Assembly: GCA_027038385.1 (NCBI GenBank)
Contig: JALVXE010000030.1
Location: 3,293 to 17,059 of the forward strand
DNA length: 13,767 nucleotides
Source: Thermotogaceae bacterium
GTDB taxonomy: Bacteria; Thermotogota; Thermotogae; Thermotogales; Thermotogaceae
Direction of reading: 5' to 3'
Shown piece after piece: positions 1 to 6,966 of this stretch. Both the position numbers and the translations under genes were made by a program. Within the stretch, counting starts at the first letter, position 1. Every line of letters starts with the position of its first letter. The notes under the pieces were generated by a model, which saw only the letters and a list, made by a program, of their open reading frames with translations, ran no database searches and was not told the DNA's origin.

Positions 1-522
1 GTATATCTCTCCTCGGACTTCCACATCGATCTTTTCCCTCAACCTAAGTGGAATCGATTTCACCATCTTGACATTTTCACTGACATCTTCACCTTCTGTT
101 CCATCTCCCCTGGTTATCGCCATTTTGAATTTTCCACTCTCGTATCTCAGAGCTATCGATACCCCGTCTATCTTGAGCTCCGCGACATACTCCATATTCT
201 CCACACCGAGGATCCTTCTAACCCTCTCATCGAACTCCCTTATGTCTTCTTCATCGTACGTGTTATCCAAGCTGAGCATCGGCTGGGAGTGTCTAACCTT
301 CCTGAATCCATCTAGGATTTTACCGCCTACCCTTTGAGTTGGAGAGTCTGGCGTGACGAGCTCCGGGTATCTCTTCTCGAGTTCCATTAACCTTTTCATA
401 AGCTTGTCGTATTCTTCATCGGTTATGACAGGATCCGCCAAAACGTAGTACCTGTAGTTGTGGTACTCTATCTCATCTCTGAGATTTTCCACCTCTTCCA
501 GGATTTCCCTTGGAATTTCCAT
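1..522 (-). CDS. ligA: NAD+-dependent DNA ligase, N-terminal part (cut by window edge)
   Basis: This is the first 174 residues of a bacterial NAD+-dependent DNA ligase, which seals nicks in replication and repair after self-adenylation with NAD+; the rest lies beyond base 1. The NMN-binding Ia region is visible (YYVLADPVITDEEYD, about residues 25-39), as is the SLDN motif (84-87). The adenylation motif ELKIDG has its catalytic lysine at about residue 117, and RGDGTEGEDV (138-147) follows. The ATG at 522 is preceded by GGGAGGTAA, which lies inside the last codons and stop of udk, so the two genes are very likely co-transcribed and translationally coupled. The start and reading frame are secure. 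The nucleotidyltransferase core continues off the edge, so domain completeness cannot be judged. Confidence 0.95.
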   Translation of the reverse strand, partial: MEIPREILEEVENLRDEIEYHNYRYYVLADPVITDEEYDKLMKRLMELEKRYPELVTPDSPTQRVGGKILDGFRKVRHSQPMLSLDNTYDEEDIREFDERVRRILGVENMEYVAELKIDGVSIALRYESGKFKMAITRGDGTEGEDVSENVKMVKSIPLRLREKIDVEVRGEIY

Positions 523-526
523 GGGT

Positions 527-1144
527 TTACCTCCCATCGTTTATCCTATCCAACATGTACCTGACTATTACCTGTATAGCCTTGTCGTTGAAACCGCCCC
601 TTGGAACTATTATATCCGCTCGCTTCTTGGTAGGTTCTACGTAGGCATCGTGCATTGGTTTGACGGTTGAAAGGTACTGTTCTATCACAGAATCGACGGA
701 TCTCCCCCTCTCCTTTATATCCCTCTTGAGCCTCCTTATGAATCTTATGTCGTCCTCGGTATCGATATATATTGCCAAGTCATAAAGATCTACAAGGTTG
801 TCATAGTACAGCGCGAATATCCCCTCGACTATGACAAAGGGCTTTGGAGAAAGCGTTATCGTTTCTTCTTTTCTCGTGTAGGTTGTAAAGTCGTAGGTAG
901 GAACTTCAACGGTCTTGCCATCTAGAAGTTCTTTCAAGTGTTTTTCGAGGAGCTCGTACTCTATCATGTCCGGGTGATCGTAGTTCTGATTTTTTCTTTC
1001 ATCGAGTGGAAGATGTGACATGTCCCTGTAGTAGTTATCGAGCGGAAGTATGGAGCATTTGCTTTCTCCAACCATCTGAGCAATTCTCTTAGCTACCGTT
1101 GTCTTTCCAGATCCCGTTCCTCCACCAACACCTATAACGTACAC
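527..1144 (-). CDS. udk: Uridine kinase
   Basis: Phosphorylates uridine and cytidine to UMP/CMP in pyrimidine salvage; cytoplasmic P-loop kinase, about 205 residues, the usual family length. Seen: Walker A GVGGGTGSGKTT at residues 5-16, the substrate-side motif LPLDNYYRDMSHL followed by NYDHPD, VPTYDFTTYTR, the EGIFALY strand, and the lid-region KRDIKERGRS. The reading frame is open back to a TTG at 1165, but I prefer the GTG at 1144. GAGGTGA (1154-1148) sits just upstream of it, Walker A then starts at the usual place, and a likely -10 box (1173-1168) would place the transcription start after the TTG. It leads a minus-strand unit with ligA, four bases apart, and is divergent from tsaB. A related phosphoribulokinase-like role is unlikely given the uridine-kinase motifs. 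Confidence 0.93.
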   Translation of the reverse strand: MYVIGVGGGTGSGKTTVAKRIAQMVGESKCSILPLDNYYRDMSHLPLDERKNQNYDHPDMIEYELLEKHLKELLDGKTVEVPTYDFTTYTRKEETITLSPKPFVIVEGIFALYYDNLVDLYDLAIYIDTEDDIRFIRRLKRDIKERGRSVDSVIEQYLSTVKPMHDAYVEPTKKRADIIVPRGGFNDKAIQVIVRYMLDRINDGR

Positions 1145-1167
1145 GATTTCACCTCGCTTTCCCAATT

Positions 1168-1196
1168 ATTCTAACTCCAAGTGTCTTGGTGATAAA
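1168..1196 (-). promoter_or_regulatory. Candidate promoter for udk-ligA
   Basis: On the minus strand TAGAAT (1173-1168) matches the -10 consensus at five of six bases. Seventeen bases upstream is TTTATC (1196-1191), a weak -35. Transcription would start near 1161, leaving a leader of about 17 bases that contains GAGGTGA before the GTG at 1144. This is inferred from pattern matching only. Confidence 0.4.
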
Positions 1197-1202
1197 ATCA
1201 CC
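1188..1202. promoter_or_regulatory. Palindrome in the udk/tsaB divergent promoter, possible operator
   Basis: GGTGAT-AAA-ATCACC is a perfect 6-base inverted repeat around a 3-base centre. It covers the proposed -10 of tsaB (TAAAAT, 1193-1198) and the weak -35 of udk (1196-1191), so a protein bound here would block both genes. It could also be chance: half of it is needed simply to make the -10 box. Confidence 0.3.
1190..1198 (+). promoter_or_regulatory. Candidate extended -10 promoter for tsaB
   Basis: TGATAAAAT fits an extended -10 (TGnTATAAT). No good -35 is visible. The expected transcription start near 1205 is only about six bases before the tsaB ATG. The same TGATAAAATC string occurs ahead of ruvB (7243-7252), which supports it being functional. 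Confidence 0.4.
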
Positions 1203-1210
1203 GGGGAGGG

Positions 1211-1855
1211 ATGAGTCTGATACTGGCCCTCGATACCTCAACTAGGAGGATATCTCTCGCACTTTTCGATGGGAATCTCTATACGATGTCTTACGCAGGA
1301 GATGAGAAACATGCTGCGAAGTTAGCCGTTCTAGTTAAGGATCTCATCAAAATAGCCAAGAGAATCCCTTCGGATGTTGATCTCATCGGGCTTGGCATCG
1401 GACCAGGTTCCCTTACGGGCTTGAGAGTTGGGATGAGCTTTGCTGTTGGAATGGCCTCGGTGAACGGAGCCAAGATAGTACCTCTTAATTCTCTTGAAAT
1501 CATAGCCCATGCCGTTTCACGCGAGGAGATAGTGGTCGTTAGAAAAGCGAGGAAGGGATACGTATATTTTCAGATCTTCCCATATTGGAAAGAGCCAAAG
1601 GTTTTGAATGTTGAAGGTGCCAGCAAAGAAATTGAAAAGCTCGGGAATCCGATAGTTGTTGGAAACGGGAAGGATCTGTTCGATTTTGGGAAACTTCCGG
1701 ACTATCTTGATTATCCAATTCCGGAAGCTTTGATAGATTTGACGGTTAAAAATTCAGAAAGAGCGGTTGATTATACCGAGATAAAGCCTCTGTATATCCA
1801 GAAATCCATAGCCGAGATTAATTTTGAAAAGAGATCTAGGGAGGGAAAGCAGTGA
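1211..1855 (+). CDS. tsaB: tRNA t6A biosynthesis protein TsaB (YeaZ family)
   Basis: Non-catalytic, ASKHA-fold partner of TsaD in the complex that transfers threonylcarbamoyl to A37 of ANN-decoding tRNAs. At 214 residues it has family length. The diagnostic N-terminus is present (ILALDTSTRRISLALF, about residues 4-19), and so is GLGIGPGSLTGLRVGMSFAVG (about 60-80), the strand-loop of the TsaB fold; the C-terminal half is variable, as usual. The ATG at 1211 sits immediately after GGGGAGGG, which is closer than normal spacing. A short leader or a later start (CTG at 1217, LILALDTS) is conceivable, but ATG is the conservative choice. It ends with a four-base GTGA overlap with the transporter gene, so the two should be translated together, although their functions are unrelated. 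Confidence 0.92.
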   Translation: MSLILALDTSTRRISLALFDGNLYTMSYAGDEKHAAKLAVLVKDLIKIAKRIPSDVDLIGLGIGPGSLTGLRVGMSFAVGMASVNGAKIVPLNSLEIIAHAVSREEIVVVRKARKGYVYFQIFPYWKEPKVLNVEGASKEIEKLGNPIVVGNGKDLFDFGKLPDYLDYPIPEALIDLTVKNSERAVDYTEIKPLYIQKSIAEINFEKRSREGKQ

Positions 1856-3264
1856 GAGGAGAAAAAATTTCCTACGGAAAGATATTTGTTCTTGGATTAG
1901 GGTTCTTCGGGATATCCGTCATATGGTCTCTCTACAACGCGTACGTTCCGATATTTTTGAAAGATTTCGCGCTCTCCTCGCTTGTAATAGGCTTTGTCAT
2001 GACTATAGATAACATCTTTGCCATACTCCTTTTGCCATACATAGGAGCTCTGAGCGACCAGACTAGAACGAGGATAGGCAGGAGGATGCCATACATATTG
2101 GTTGGAGCTCCCGTAGCTGCGCTGTTTTTTTGGCTCATACCTGTCTCTTGGTCGATGAAATCTCTAGGCATGATGATGACTACGATAATAATAATGAACT
2201 TCGCCATGGCGATCTTTAGATCCCCGGTGATAGCCCTCATGCCGGATATAACCCCGTCCAAGTACAGAAGTCAAGCGAACGGGATAATAAACTTCATGGG
2301 AGGACTCGGGGCACTACTGGTTTACTTTGCAGGTAAGCCTCTTTACGACAAGAATCCGGCATATCCATTCTACACAGGAGCACTCCTGCTTCTTGGAGCG
2401 AGCCTTCTCGTGGTGCTCCTGGTAAGGGAACCAGAGGAATACAGAACTGGGAAAGGTGGAAAAATAGACTTCTCTATGAAAAAGAGCTTGGAAGGACTTC
2501 TTGAGAACCTCAGAGATGTTTTCATGTCGAAGGAGAGATCTCTTCTTTTCATGCTCCTGTCGATCTTTCTTTGGTTTATAGCATTCAATGCAATAGAAAC
2601 CTTCTTTACGAGCTTTGCGAAGTTTTACATAGGAATAAAAGCAAGCACGGGAACACTCGCTCTTGGAATTTTCTCACTCACATTCATGTTGTTTTCGGTT
2701 TTAGCAGGTTTTGTTGGAACCAAGATCGGGAGGAAAAAGACGATGATAGCGGGGTTGCTTATAATGGTGGTTATCGTATTGCTATCTTATTTGTTTGCCG
2801 CAGATCATCTCAGGCCACAGTCGACTGAGATTCTCAGGACATATGGAAAACAGATAGAAGATAGACTGGGTTATGTTCCTCAGAGTCCTGCAGAAGCGAT
2901 CGAGAAGCTGAAAAGTGTGAAGGGATCTGAAAGGCTTTTGAAAGATCTGGAAAAATCTATGAAAAAGGTGGAAAGAAGGTTCCTGATACTCATAGGATCG
3001 GTGATGATCTTTGGCGGAATTGGATGGGCGATGGTGAACGTTAACTCCCTGCCCATGGTCGTTGACATGACCTCTAACGAAAAGGTTGGTGGATACACAG
3101 GACTCTATTACTTTTTCTCCATGGCGGCAAACATAGTGGCTCCTCCGCTATCCGGATGGATAATAGACAAAACGAGTTATGGATCCCTCATGATATTCTC
3201 TGCAATTTTCTTCACGCTCTCGATCCTAACCCTTATCGGAGTGAGAAGGGGTGACGTGGTTTAA
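1852..3264 (+). CDS. MFS transporter, sugar/GPH-SLC45-like, with external insert
   Basis: Cytoplasmic-membrane carrier of 470 residues with twelve predicted helices (about 8-28, 41-64, 79-98, 107-130, 142-161, 172-191, 231-258, 268-288, 297-316, 377-397, 413-433, 443-463). The loop GALSDQTRTRIGRRMPYI (65-82) is the motif-A form typical of disaccharide and glycoside cation symporters, and GTKIGRKK (289-296) is its repeat in the second half. The substrate is not determined by sequence; a sugar is most likely, but purine or nucleoside uptake is not excluded given the downstream hydroxylase. Residues 317-376 form a charged, helix-rich insert between helices 9 and 10, on the external side in a standard MFS topology. 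The GTG start overlaps the tsaB stop (GTGA), with GGGAGGG upstream. Confidence 0.88.
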   Translation: MRGEKISYGKIFVLGLGFFGISVIWSLYNAYVPIFLKDFALSSLVIGFVMTIDNIFAILLLPYIGALSDQTRTRIGRRMPYILVGAPVAALFFWLIPVSWSMKSLGMMMTTIIIMNFAMAIFRSPVIALMPDITPSKYRSQANGIINFMGGLGALLVYFAGKPLYDKNPAYPFYTGALLLLGASLLVVLLVREPEEYRTGKGGKIDFSMKKSLEGLLENLRDVFMSKERSLLFMLLSIFLWFIAFNAIETFFTSFAKFYIGIKASTGTLALGIFSLTFMLFSVLAGFVGTKIGRKKTMIAGLLIMVVIVLLSYLFAADHLRPQSTEILRTYGKQIEDRLGYVPQSPAEAIEKLKSVKGSERLLKDLEKSMKKVERRFLILIGSVMIFGGIGWAMVNVNSLPMVVDMTSNEKVGGYTGLYYFFSMAANIVAPPLSGWIIDKTSYGSLMIFSAIFFTLSILTLIGVRRGDVV

Positions 3265-3267
3265 ATT

Positions 3268-3296
3268 TTGAGTTTAAAAGGCGTTTGTGGCATATT
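3268..3296 (+). promoter_or_regulatory. Candidate promoter for the molybdenum hydroxylase operon
   Basis: TTGAGT (3268-3273), exactly 17 bases, then CATATT (3291-3296) preceded by TG-n (extended -10). Each hexamer matches the consensus at four of six positions. Transcription would begin near 3303 and the leader would carry GGGGAGGTGAT. It lies in the only gap (about 64 bases) between the transporter and the hydroxylase genes, so these genes may be expressed separately from tsaB. Confidence 0.4.
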
Positions 3297-3328
3297 ACTC
3301 ATGAATTAAGATGTGGGGAGGTGATGTG

Positions 3329-4135
3329 GTGCCGCTCAAAATACTGGATTATGTCAGGCCCAAGACCTTGGAGAGGGCTTATGAACTACTTCAAAAAGAA
3401 GGAGCGGAGATATTGGGTGGAACGACTTACGCGAGGCTTTCAAACAGAACTATAAAGCTTGCAATTGATCTGCAAGATGTTGGTATATCAGATATATATG
3501 AAGAGGACGGTTACATAGTCATCGGCGCTATGGCGAGACTTGCGAACATGCAGTTTCATGATTTGATAATGAAATACGCGGATGGATACCTTTACAGTGC
3601 CATATCGTACGTCTGGTCCGTGCAGCTCAGGAATATAGCCACTGTCGGTGGCACGATAGTACCGAAGTGGGGCTTCTCTGACTTCATAACGGCTGTTCTG
3701 GCTTTGCCATCGGAAGTTGAATTTTACAAAGCCGGCAGGATGAAGCTTGAAGACTTTTTGGAGAATCCTACGCCCAAGAAAGATATCATGACAAAACTGC
3801 TCATAAAGAAGGAACCAAGAAAAGCCTCATTCAAGTTCATGAGAAATTCTGTGTATGATTTCTCCATAGTGAACGCGGCTGTTTCTGCCAAAGAGGAGGA
3901 TGGAAAGCTCACCGGTTGGAGGGTCGTCGTGGGCGCGAGACCTGGGGTTGCTGCGCTTTCTAGAAGAGCCATGGAGATTTTGAACGATGGGTATGATGAA
4001 TCGCATATAGAGGAAGCAATCAACGCCATGAAAGAGGAGCTCAAGTTCGCAGACGACTTCAGATGGAGTGGTGAGTACAGAAGAGAAGTTGCAGGTGCCC
4101 TGTTGAGGAATGCTATCGGTGAGGTGATAGGATGA
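3329..4135 (+). CDS. Molybdenum hydroxylase, FAD-binding (medium) subunit
   Basis: FAD subunit of an xanthine dehydrogenase/CO dehydrogenase-family enzyme (XdhB/CoxM type), passing electrons from the Fe-S subunit to NAD+ or another acceptor. With the GTG at 3329 it has 268 residues, slightly short for the family. ILGGTTYARL (28-37) is the first flavin pyrophosphate loop and RNIATVGGT (101-109) the second. KFMRNSVYDFSIVNAAVS (169-186) corresponds to the usual R-x4-D-F segment, and the C-terminal CO-dehydrogenase flavoprotein domain follows. The frame is open from an ATG at 3311, but GGGGAGGTGAT (3315-3325) would then be inside the gene, so GTG at 3329, three bases after it, is preferred. The second loop departs from the common GGN-ANASPAAD pattern (GGTIVPKWGFSD). 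It overlaps the next gene by four bases. Confidence 0.9.
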   Translation: MPLKILDYVRPKTLERAYELLQKEGAEILGGTTYARLSNRTIKLAIDLQDVGISDIYEEDGYIVIGAMARLANMQFHDLIMKYADGYLYSAISYVWSVQLRNIATVGGTIVPKWGFSDFITAVLALPSEVEFYKAGRMKLEDFLENPTPKKDIMTKLLIKKEPRKASFKFMRNSVYDFSIVNAAVSAKEEDGKLTGWRVVVGARPGVAALSRRAMEILNDGYDESHIEEAINAMKEELKFADDFRWSGEYRREVAGALLRNAIGEVIG

Positions 4136-4593
4136 AGATAAAGGTTAAAATCAACGGAGAATGGAAAGAATGGGAGATCGATCCATCTGATTATCTTTTG
4201 GATGTTTTGAGAAGAGAAGGGTATCTCTCCGTGAAAAGGGGATGCGACACGGGAACTTGTGGTACATGCACAGTTCTCGTAGATGGTTTCCCGGCCCTTT
4301 CTTGCTCTATCCTGGCCGCGACTATGGATGGGCACGAGATAACGACGGCTGAAGGAATAGCGGACGAGATGGAAGACTACATGAAAGCCTTAGCAGCTGA
4401 AGGAGCGGATCAGTGTGGATTCTGTTCCCCTGGACTCATGGTAATGGTCTACGCTTTGAAGAAAGAGATCGAGAACGGAAAAGTGGAAAAGAACGAGGAA
4501 GCCGTGAAGAGATATCTAATAGGGAATCTGTGTAGATGCAGTGGATACCTCGGACAGCAGAGAGCTATCTTCAAGTTTCTGGGGGTGAAATGA
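4132..4593 (+). CDS. Molybdenum hydroxylase, [2Fe-2S] (small) subunit
   Basis: Iron-sulfur subunit of the same enzyme (XdhC/CoxS type), 153 residues, carrying two [2Fe-2S] clusters. The plant-ferredoxin-like N-terminal domain holds C38, C43, C46 and C58 (GCDTGTCGTCTV, then SC). The helical C-terminal domain holds C95 and C98 (QCGFCSPG) and C134 and C136 (GNLCRCSGY). All eight ligands are present, so it should be functional. The spacing between the C95/C98 and C134/C136 pairs is a little longer than usual because of a lysine/glutamate-rich stretch (110-125). The ATG lies in an ATGA overlap with the FAD gene and the stop codon abuts the ATG of the large subunit, so stoichiometric, coupled translation is likely. 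Its partners are the flanking genes. Confidence 0.95.
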   Translation: MKIKVKINGEWKEWEIDPSDYLLDVLRREGYLSVKRGCDTGTCGTCTVLVDGFPALSCSILAATMDGHEITTAEGIADEMEDYMKALAAEGADQCGFCSPGLMVMVYALKKEIENGKVEKNEEAVKRYLIGNLCRCSGYLGQQRAIFKFLGVK

Positions 4594-6912
4594 ATGAGAG
4601 AAGTTAAAAAGAGCGTACCGAAAAAAGACGCGTACGGTCTCATAAGAGGCAAGCCTGTTTACACGGATGATATAGCACCAAAAGATGCTTTAGTTGTGAA
4701 GGTTCTTAGGAGCCCCCACGCCTTCGCGAGGATAAAAGACATAGACGTTTCGGAAGCTCTAGCTATGGATGGAGTTGAGATCGTTCTGACTTATAAGGAT
4801 GTTCCTAGAAAACCGATAACGAGGGCAGGACAGGGATATCCAGAGCCCTCTCCATACGATAAATTCATACTCGATGAATATGTCAGATACGTCGGTGATG
4901 AAGTCGCCGCGGTCGCTGCGGAAGATGAGAGAACAGCAGAGGAAGCTTTGAAGAAGATAAAGGTTGAGTACGAAATTCTCGAGCCGGTTCTTGACTTTGA
5001 AAAGGCTGAGGAAAATCCGTCTGTGATTCATCCAGAGGATGACATATTTCCCCAATTTGACATAGGATTCGATCCGAAGAGAAACATAGCCGCGAGTTAT
5101 GAGATGGAAATAGGTGATGTCGACAAGATACTCGAGGAATGTGAAAAGGATCCGGACTGCGTGGTTCTCAAGGAGAGGTTCTACACACAGGCTCAAGCTC
5201 ATGTGATGCTCGAGCCGCACGCATCGTTCGCTTATGTAGACATGCACGGAAGGCTTGTAATAGTGAGCAGTACACAGACTCCTTTCCATGTGAGAAGGCA
5301 GATTTCCATGGTTTTAGGAATACCCATAAAGAATATCAGGGTGATTAAGCCGAGGATCGGCGGTGGATTCGGTGGAAAACAGGCTCTACACGGAGAGATG
5401 ATAGTTGCGCTTGTAGCTTGGAGAACGAAAAAACCCGCCAAACTCGTCTACACGAGAAAAGAGGTTTTCGAATCGACTTACACAAGACATCCGTCGAGAT
5501 TTGACGTTACACTCGCCGCTACAAAAGATGGAAAACTCAAAGCGATTGCATACGACGTTCTTTGGGATACGGGAGCCTACGGTGAACATGCACTCACCAC
5601 ACTTATGGTCGCTGGATCTAAGACCTTGCCGATGTACAACAAGGTCGAGGGAGTAAGGTTCAGGGGTAAGGTTGTCTACACCAACCACACTCCAGCTGGT
5701 GCTTACAGGGGATACGGTGCTATACAAGCAAACTTTGCACTCGAGAGCGCGATGGACATGCTCGCTGAGAAGCTCGGGATGGATCCAATCGAGCTCAGGC
5801 TGAAAAACATAATCAGGGAAGGAGAAACTTCTCCGATATTCAAGATAATGGGTGAGGGAAGAGAAGGAGCTGAGATGATAATAAAGAGCTGTAAGTTGGA
5901 AGAGGCCATAAAGAGAGGGGCCGAGGTCATAGATTGGAAGAACAAATTCGGAAAGAAGGAGAAAAACGGAAATAAAGTCAGAGGAGTTGGAATGGCGATA
6001 GCGATGCAGGGATCTGGAATAGCCAACATAGATATGGGGAGCGCGATAATAAAGCTTAACGATGACGGATCGTTCAACCTCCTGGTAGGAGCGACGGATC
6101 TCGGAACCGGATCCGATACCATACTCGCTCAGATAGCAGCTGAAGTGCTTGGAGTATCAACAGATGACATAATAGTCTACTCATCTGATACTGATTTGAC
6201 ACCCTTTGACACCGGGGCATATGCATCGTCCACGACCTATGTCTCCGGAAACGCTGTCAAGAGAGCTGCTGAGAAGATGAGAAAGCTCATAATAGAAGAA
6301 GGTGCGAAAAAGCTTGGTTTGAGCCCAGAGGAAGTTGAATTCGATGGGAAAGTGATAAGAGCAAAAGATGGATCGAAAGAAGTCACCCTGAAAGAACTCG
6401 CAACAGTTCGTTACTACACGGAGGATCAAAAGCAACTCGTTGCTGACGGATCGTTCGTCGGGCCAGAGAGTCCTCCACCTTACGCAGCTACTTTTGTCGA
6501 AGTAGAAGTCGACACCCAGACTGGGAAGGTTGATGTTCTCAAGTACGTCTCGATACTCGATATAGGAACACCGATAAATCCAAATCTCGCCAGAATCCAA
6601 GCAGAGGGTGGAGCAGTCCAAGGAATAGGTATGGCACTCTATGAGGACGTGAAATATTCGAGCAGTGGAAGGCTCCTGACCAACAATTTGATGTATTACA
6701 AAATCCCCTCGAGGCTCGATGTCCCAGAGATGCACATAGAATTCTTGGAGAGCTACGAGCCAACCGGACCGTTTGGAGCGAAATCGGTCGCCGAGATAGG
6801 AATAGATACACCACCAGCTGCCATAGCAAACGCTGTATATGATGCACTGGGAGTTAGGATAAAGGACCTTCCAATAACCCCGGAGAAGGTGTTTTTCGCT
6901 ATGAAGAAATGA
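4594..6912 (+). CDS. Molybdenum hydroxylase, molybdopterin-binding (large) subunit, xanthine dehydrogenase-like
   Basis: Catalytic subunit of 772 residues, normal for a stand-alone large subunit. Seen: N-terminal a/b-hammerhead domain (about 16-130), PRIGGGFGGK (253-262) of the Mo-pterin site, GAYRGYGAIQANFALES (369-385), DLGTGSDTILAQ (502-513), GGAVQGIGMAL (672-682), and GAKSVAEIG (728-736) with the catalytic base Glu734. Lined up on xanthine dehydrogenase, Glu290 (RKEVF...RHP) and Arg372 (AYRGYG) fall on the two purine-binding residues (Glu802 and Arg880 in the bovine enzyme), and the CO-dehydrogenase active-site cysteine loop is absent. A purine or other N-heterocycle hydroxylase is therefore the best call; the exact substrate is an inference. 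After the Glu the sequence is IG rather than the usual PP/PG. The ATG follows the stop of the small subunit directly, with GGGGGTGA upstream. Confidence 0.92.
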   Translation: MREVKKSVPKKDAYGLIRGKPVYTDDIAPKDALVVKVLRSPHAFARIKDIDVSEALAMDGVEIVLTYKDVPRKPITRAGQGYPEPSPYDKFILDEYVRYVGDEVAAVAAEDERTAEEALKKIKVEYEILEPVLDFEKAEENPSVIHPEDDIFPQFDIGFDPKRNIAASYEMEIGDVDKILEECEKDPDCVVLKERFYTQAQAHVMLEPHASFAYVDMHGRLVIVSSTQTPFHVRRQISMVLGIPIKNIRVIKPRIGGGFGGKQALHGEMIVALVAWRTKKPAKLVYTRKEVFESTYTRHPSRFDVTLAATKDGKLKAIAYDVLWDTGAYGEHALTTLMVAGSKTLPMYNKVEGVRFRGKVVYTNHTPAGAYRGYGAIQANFALESAMDMLAEKLGMDPIELRLKNIIREGETSPIFKIMGEGREGAEMIIKSCKLEEAIKRGAEVIDWKNKFGKKEKNGNKVRGVGMAIAMQGSGIANIDMGSAIIKLNDDGSFNLLVGATDLGTGSDTILAQIAAEVLGVSTDDIIVYSSDTDLTPFDTGAYASSTTYVSGNAVKRAAEKMRKLIIEEGAKKLGLSPEEVEFDGKVIRAKDGSKEVTLKELATVRYYTEDQKQLVADGSFVGPESPPPYAATFVEVEVDTQTGKVDVLKYVSILDIGTPINPNLARIQAEGGAVQGIGMALYEDVKYSSSGRLLTNNLMYYKIPSRLDVPEMHIEFLESYEPTGPFGAKSVAEIGIDTPPAAIANAVYDALGVRIKDLPITPEKVFFAMKK

Positions 6913-6917
6913 TCCAA

Positions 6918-6940
6918 CCCCGCTCCGCGCGGGGTTTTTT
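6918..6940 (+). terminator. Intrinsic terminator after the hydroxylase operon
   Basis: CCCCGC (6918-6923), loop TCCGC, GCGGGG (6929-6934), then six T (6935-6940). The perfect 6-pair GC stem begins five bases after the stop codon of the large subunit, which is the classic position for a Rho-independent terminator. It is the only strong one I see on the plus strand. Confidence 0.9.
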
Positions 6941-6966
6941 AGCCACCCGATAAAGGGGTAGAGTGA

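Noticed and set aside
1145..1165. Upstream TTG start for uridine kinase, adding seven residues
   Set aside because: No ribosome site precedes it and it falls at or before the inferred transcription start, whereas GTG 1144 has GAGGTGA just ahead.
3260..3280. Two TTTAAA blocks around the transporter stop, considered as a terminator hairpin
   Set aside because: The stem would be AT-only with no T-run following; the sequence fits a promoter -35 region better.
3265..3328. Possible purine riboswitch ahead of the hydroxylase operon
   Set aside because: The gap is about 64 bases, part of it promoter, with no room for the three-stem aptamer and no matching conserved loops.
3311..3328. ATG at 3311 as the start of the FAD subunit
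   Set aside because: It would place the strong GGGGAGGTGAT inside the gene and add WGGDVV, which is just the translated ribosome site.
4759..5289. Long open frame on the minus strand inside the large hydroxylase subunit (also 5703-6122 and 6181-6735)
   Set aside because: The products are rich in Ser, Cys and Arg with no recognisable motif, no ribosome site precedes them, and they lie opposite strongly conserved coding sequence. They are by-products of the purine-rich codon use of the real gene.
6941..6960. Small ACCC...GGGT hairpin after the terminator
   Set aside because: Four base pairs with an AT loop, too weak to call; AAGGGGT may simply be the old ribosome site of the ATPase relic.
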